Source of the DNA: Anaerolineales bacterium
GTDB lineage: Bacteria; Chloroflexota; Anaerolineae; Anaerolineales; UBA4823
Direction of reading: 5' to 3'
DNA length: 7,439 nucleotides
Assembly: GCA_026415275.1 (NCBI GenBank)
Contig: JAOAHK010000116.1
Location: forward strand, 1 to 7,439
Positions 6,017 to 7,439 of this stretch are shown here, piece after piece (position 1 is the stretch's first letter; every line of letters begins with the position of its first letter). The notes under the pieces were generated by a model. That model was not told the DNA's origin and searched no databases. It saw nothing but the letters and a program-made list of their open reading frames with translations. Both the position numbers and the translations under genes were made by a program.

Positions 6017-6751
6017 TTGCCTGTGGATAAAATCCTCATAACCGAAGGCGTCCCCCTCTATGTAAAAATACGTGAAGCATTGCGTGCAGAAATAATGCAT
6101 GGCAATCTTCATCCTGGTCAAAAGATCCCATCCGAAGATGAATTAGCTCAACAGTATCGTGTAAGCCGAATGACCGTGCGGCAGGGGATCTTAGATTTGA
6201 TCAAAGAAGGACTGCTGCATCGCAAGCACGGTGTCGGTACCTTTGTTTCCTATCCTCATTTTGACCGAGATCATACCCGCTTGACAAACTTTTTTGAGAG
6301 CGCAAGAGAGCAAGGTATTGATGCCTCTTCCACTGTTCTAAAAATTGAAGTCTCTCCAGCATCAGACAAAATAGCCAAAGAACTGCGTCTTTCACCCGGT
6401 GAGAATGTAATCTGCATTCGCACCTTACGCTTTGTAAACCAGACTCCGGTTACAGTACATGATTCCTATCTCCCGCACCGACTGTTTGCGGAAATTGTCT
6501 ATGAGAACTTAGAGAATGTTCATATTTGGGATGTTATGGAAAAGTATGGTTACCGGGTAAAACGAGCCATTCAAAAGCTAGAAGCACGCCCTGCTTCTTC
6601 AGAAATTGCCAAATTATTGGATATCAAACCGAACTCACCTATTCTATATAAAGAACGAAAAATTCTTGCAGAAGATGGGACAGCAGTGGAGTTTACATAT
6701 TGTTATAACCGAGGTGATATGTACTCTCTGACTGTCTCAATGGAGCGTTAA
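6017..6751 (+). CDS. GntR-family transcriptional regulator, HutC subfamily (UTRA domain)
   Basis: The 244-residue product has an N-terminal winged helix-turn-helix (~13-78). It shows PLYVKIREALRAEI, GxLxPGxKIPSEDELA and the recognition part VSRMTVRQ (49-56), then the wing GLLHRKHGVGTFV. A C-terminal UTRA effector domain follows (~97-238), with ENVICIRTLRFVNQTPV, DSYLP and the late VEFTYCYNRGDMYSLTV. This is the HutC type, whose members often sense sugar phosphates, amino acids or related metabolites; the effector here is unknown. Domain length and order are complete. The start is TTG at 6017; GTG at 6023 is the only close alternative, and neither has a visible Shine-Dalgarno site. The dyad over its promoter points to autoregulation. 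The next gene begins about 100 bases downstream on the same strand and is its most likely target. Confidence 0.93.
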   Translation: MPVDKILITEGVPLYVKIREALRAEIMHGNLHPGQKIPSEDELAQQYRVSRMTVRQGILDLIKEGLLHRKHGVGTFVSYPHFDRDHTRLTNFFESAREQGIDASSTVLKIEVSPASDKIAKELRLSPGENVICIRTLRFVNQTPVTVHDSYLPHRLFAEIVYENLENVHIWDVMEKYGYRVKRAIQKLEARPASSEIAKLLDIKPNSPILYKERKILAEDGTAVEFTYCYNRGDMYSLTVSMER

Positions 6752-6766
6752 CACGGTTTGGCTGTT

Positions 6767-6814
6767 ACAGAGAAGAACTTCTCTGTTGAAGTGTATCATC
6801 CTCATTCAATGAGG
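6767..6814 (+). repeat. Two short dyads between the GntR and transaldolase-family genes
   Basis: ACAGAGAAG (6767-6775) and CTTCTCTGT (6778-6786) form a perfect 9-bp inverted repeat around AA. CCTCAT (6800-6805) and ATGAGG (6809-6814) form a second around TCA. Neither has a T-run, so neither is a normal terminator. I see no convincing promoter in 6752-6840, so the downstream gene is probably read from the GntR promoter. The dyads may be a second operator or RNA stems tuning expression between the genes. Confidence 0.5.
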
Positions 6815-6852
6815 CTATCGTCCAAAATTACCTGACAATATAGGAGGTTTCG

Positions 6853-7439
6853 ATGAATCCGAGTGTAATTGAGCGTTTGGTTGCCACCAATCCCGAAATG
6901 GAGATTTGGTGGGACTCATCTCCATTGGTCTTCAAATCGTGGAAAAAGAAAATGGTCGATTGGGCGCCTCCCGAGCGCAAAAAGACAATGGAGGAAGAGC
7001 TGACCCGCTTTTTCAACGTTGACGATCCAGTGAACAGTGTGATCCGTGGATGTACGACCAATCCCCCTCTCTCACTGACTGCTGTAAAAAATGACCCTGA
7101 ATTTTGGAACGAATGGATTGATAACCTTATTTCCGAAAATAAAGACAAAACTCAACATGAGTTATTCTGGATGACCTATAAAGAGGTGATTCGACGTGGC
7201 GCTGAGATGTTGATGCCGATTTGGGAGGCCTCAAACGGGCGTTTTGGGTACATCTCTGGGCAACTTGATCCGCGCATCAACTTCGACACCGAAAGAATGG
7301 TTGAAGATGCCAAAGAAATTCGGGCAATTGCCCCAAACTTGATGATCAAAGTTCCAGGAACGACGCAGGGAGTTGAAGTTGTTAAGATCTTGACCTCAAT
7401 GGCGATCCCGACCAATGTCACGACCTGCTTTATGCTGCC
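6853..7439 (+). CDS. Transaldolase-family protein (3' truncated by window end)
   Basis: The frame opens with ATG at 6853, preceded by TAGGAGGT (6841-6848), and stays open to the window end, giving 195 residues. Transaldolase-family enzymes are cytosolic Schiff-base TIM barrels acting on sugar phosphates. Visible motifs are IWWDSS with Asp21 (the active-site Asp), GCTTNPPLS with Asn70, GYISGQLDPR (132-141), LMIKVPGTTQG with Lys166 as the Schiff-base lysine, and IPTNVTTCF with Thr190. By-eye alignment puts Gln137 where transaldolases have their acid/base Glu (STEVD); fructose-6-phosphate aldolases have Gln there. The Asp21 to TTNP gap is about 47 residues, roughly 20 longer than in common short transaldolases, and is rich in Trp and Lys. 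Substrate and exact reaction are therefore open. It lies about 100 bases after the GntR gene and is probably controlled by it. Confidence 0.88.
   Translation, partial: MNPSVIERLVATNPEMEIWWDSSPLVFKSWKKKMVDWAPPERKKTMEEELTRFFNVDDPVNSVIRGCTTNPPLSLTAVKNDPEFWNEWIDNLISENKDKTQHELFWMTYKEVIRRGAEMLMPIWEASNGRFGYISGQLDPRINFDTERMVEDAKEIRAIAPNLMIKVPGTTQGVEVVKILTSMAIPTNVTTCFML

Noticed and set aside
6828..7421. Minus-strand open frames at the window end
   Set aside because: The + strand frame from 6853 encodes clear transaldolase-family motifs behind a strong ribosome binding site, so the minus frames are shadows.
1..7439. CRISPR array, tRNA, rRNA or insertion sequence
   Set aside because: No regularly spaced repeats, no tRNA-like cloverleaf sequence and no transposase-like protein were seen on either strand.

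Overview
The window shows a compact bacterial region with all genes on the + strand, short gaps, strong AGGAGG-type ribosome binding sites and mid-range GC. The organism cannot be fixed from sequence alone. The gene style (a large bacterial dimethylglycine-dehydrogenase-like flavoprotein beside its own ETF, a tandem universal stress protein, a HutC-type GntR regulator) would fit an environmental, possibly anaerobic bacterium such as an Anaerolineae-type Chloroflexota. That placement is a low-confidence inference.

Layout. (1) 1-194: the end of a CBS-domain protein that begins before the window. (2) 261-4581: a three-gene block made of a covalent-flavin-type dimethylglycine/sarcosine dehydrogenase family protein fused to a GcvT-like folate domain, then etfB and etfA. 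An intrinsic terminator at 4608-4648 closes it. (3) 4665-5896: a one-gene unit for a tandem-domain universal stress protein. It has a sigma70-type promoter set in TTAA-rich repeats, a leader of about 147 nt with several mutually exclusive pairings, and its own terminator. (4) 5955-7439: a near-consensus promoter overlapped by a 40-bp dyad, a GntR/HutC regulator, and a transaldolase-family gene cut by the window end. The last gene is open to the end of the window (6853-7439).

How the genes work together. The flavoprotein should oxidatively demethylate an N-methylated glycine, pass the one-carbon unit to tetrahydrofolate, and hand electrons to the ETF encoded directly downstream. The CBS protein may belong to the same transcript. 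The GntR gene probably represses itself through the dyad, whose centre matches the HutC-type core GT-N-TA-N-AC. It probably also controls the transaldolase-like enzyme behind it, so a sugar phosphate is a reasonable guess for the effector.

The points most worth following are the interlocking leader RNA of the stress-protein gene, the unusually long operator at the GntR promoter, and the transaldolase homologue. The last appears to carry Gln where transaldolases have their acid/base Glu, as fructose-6-phosphate aldolases do.
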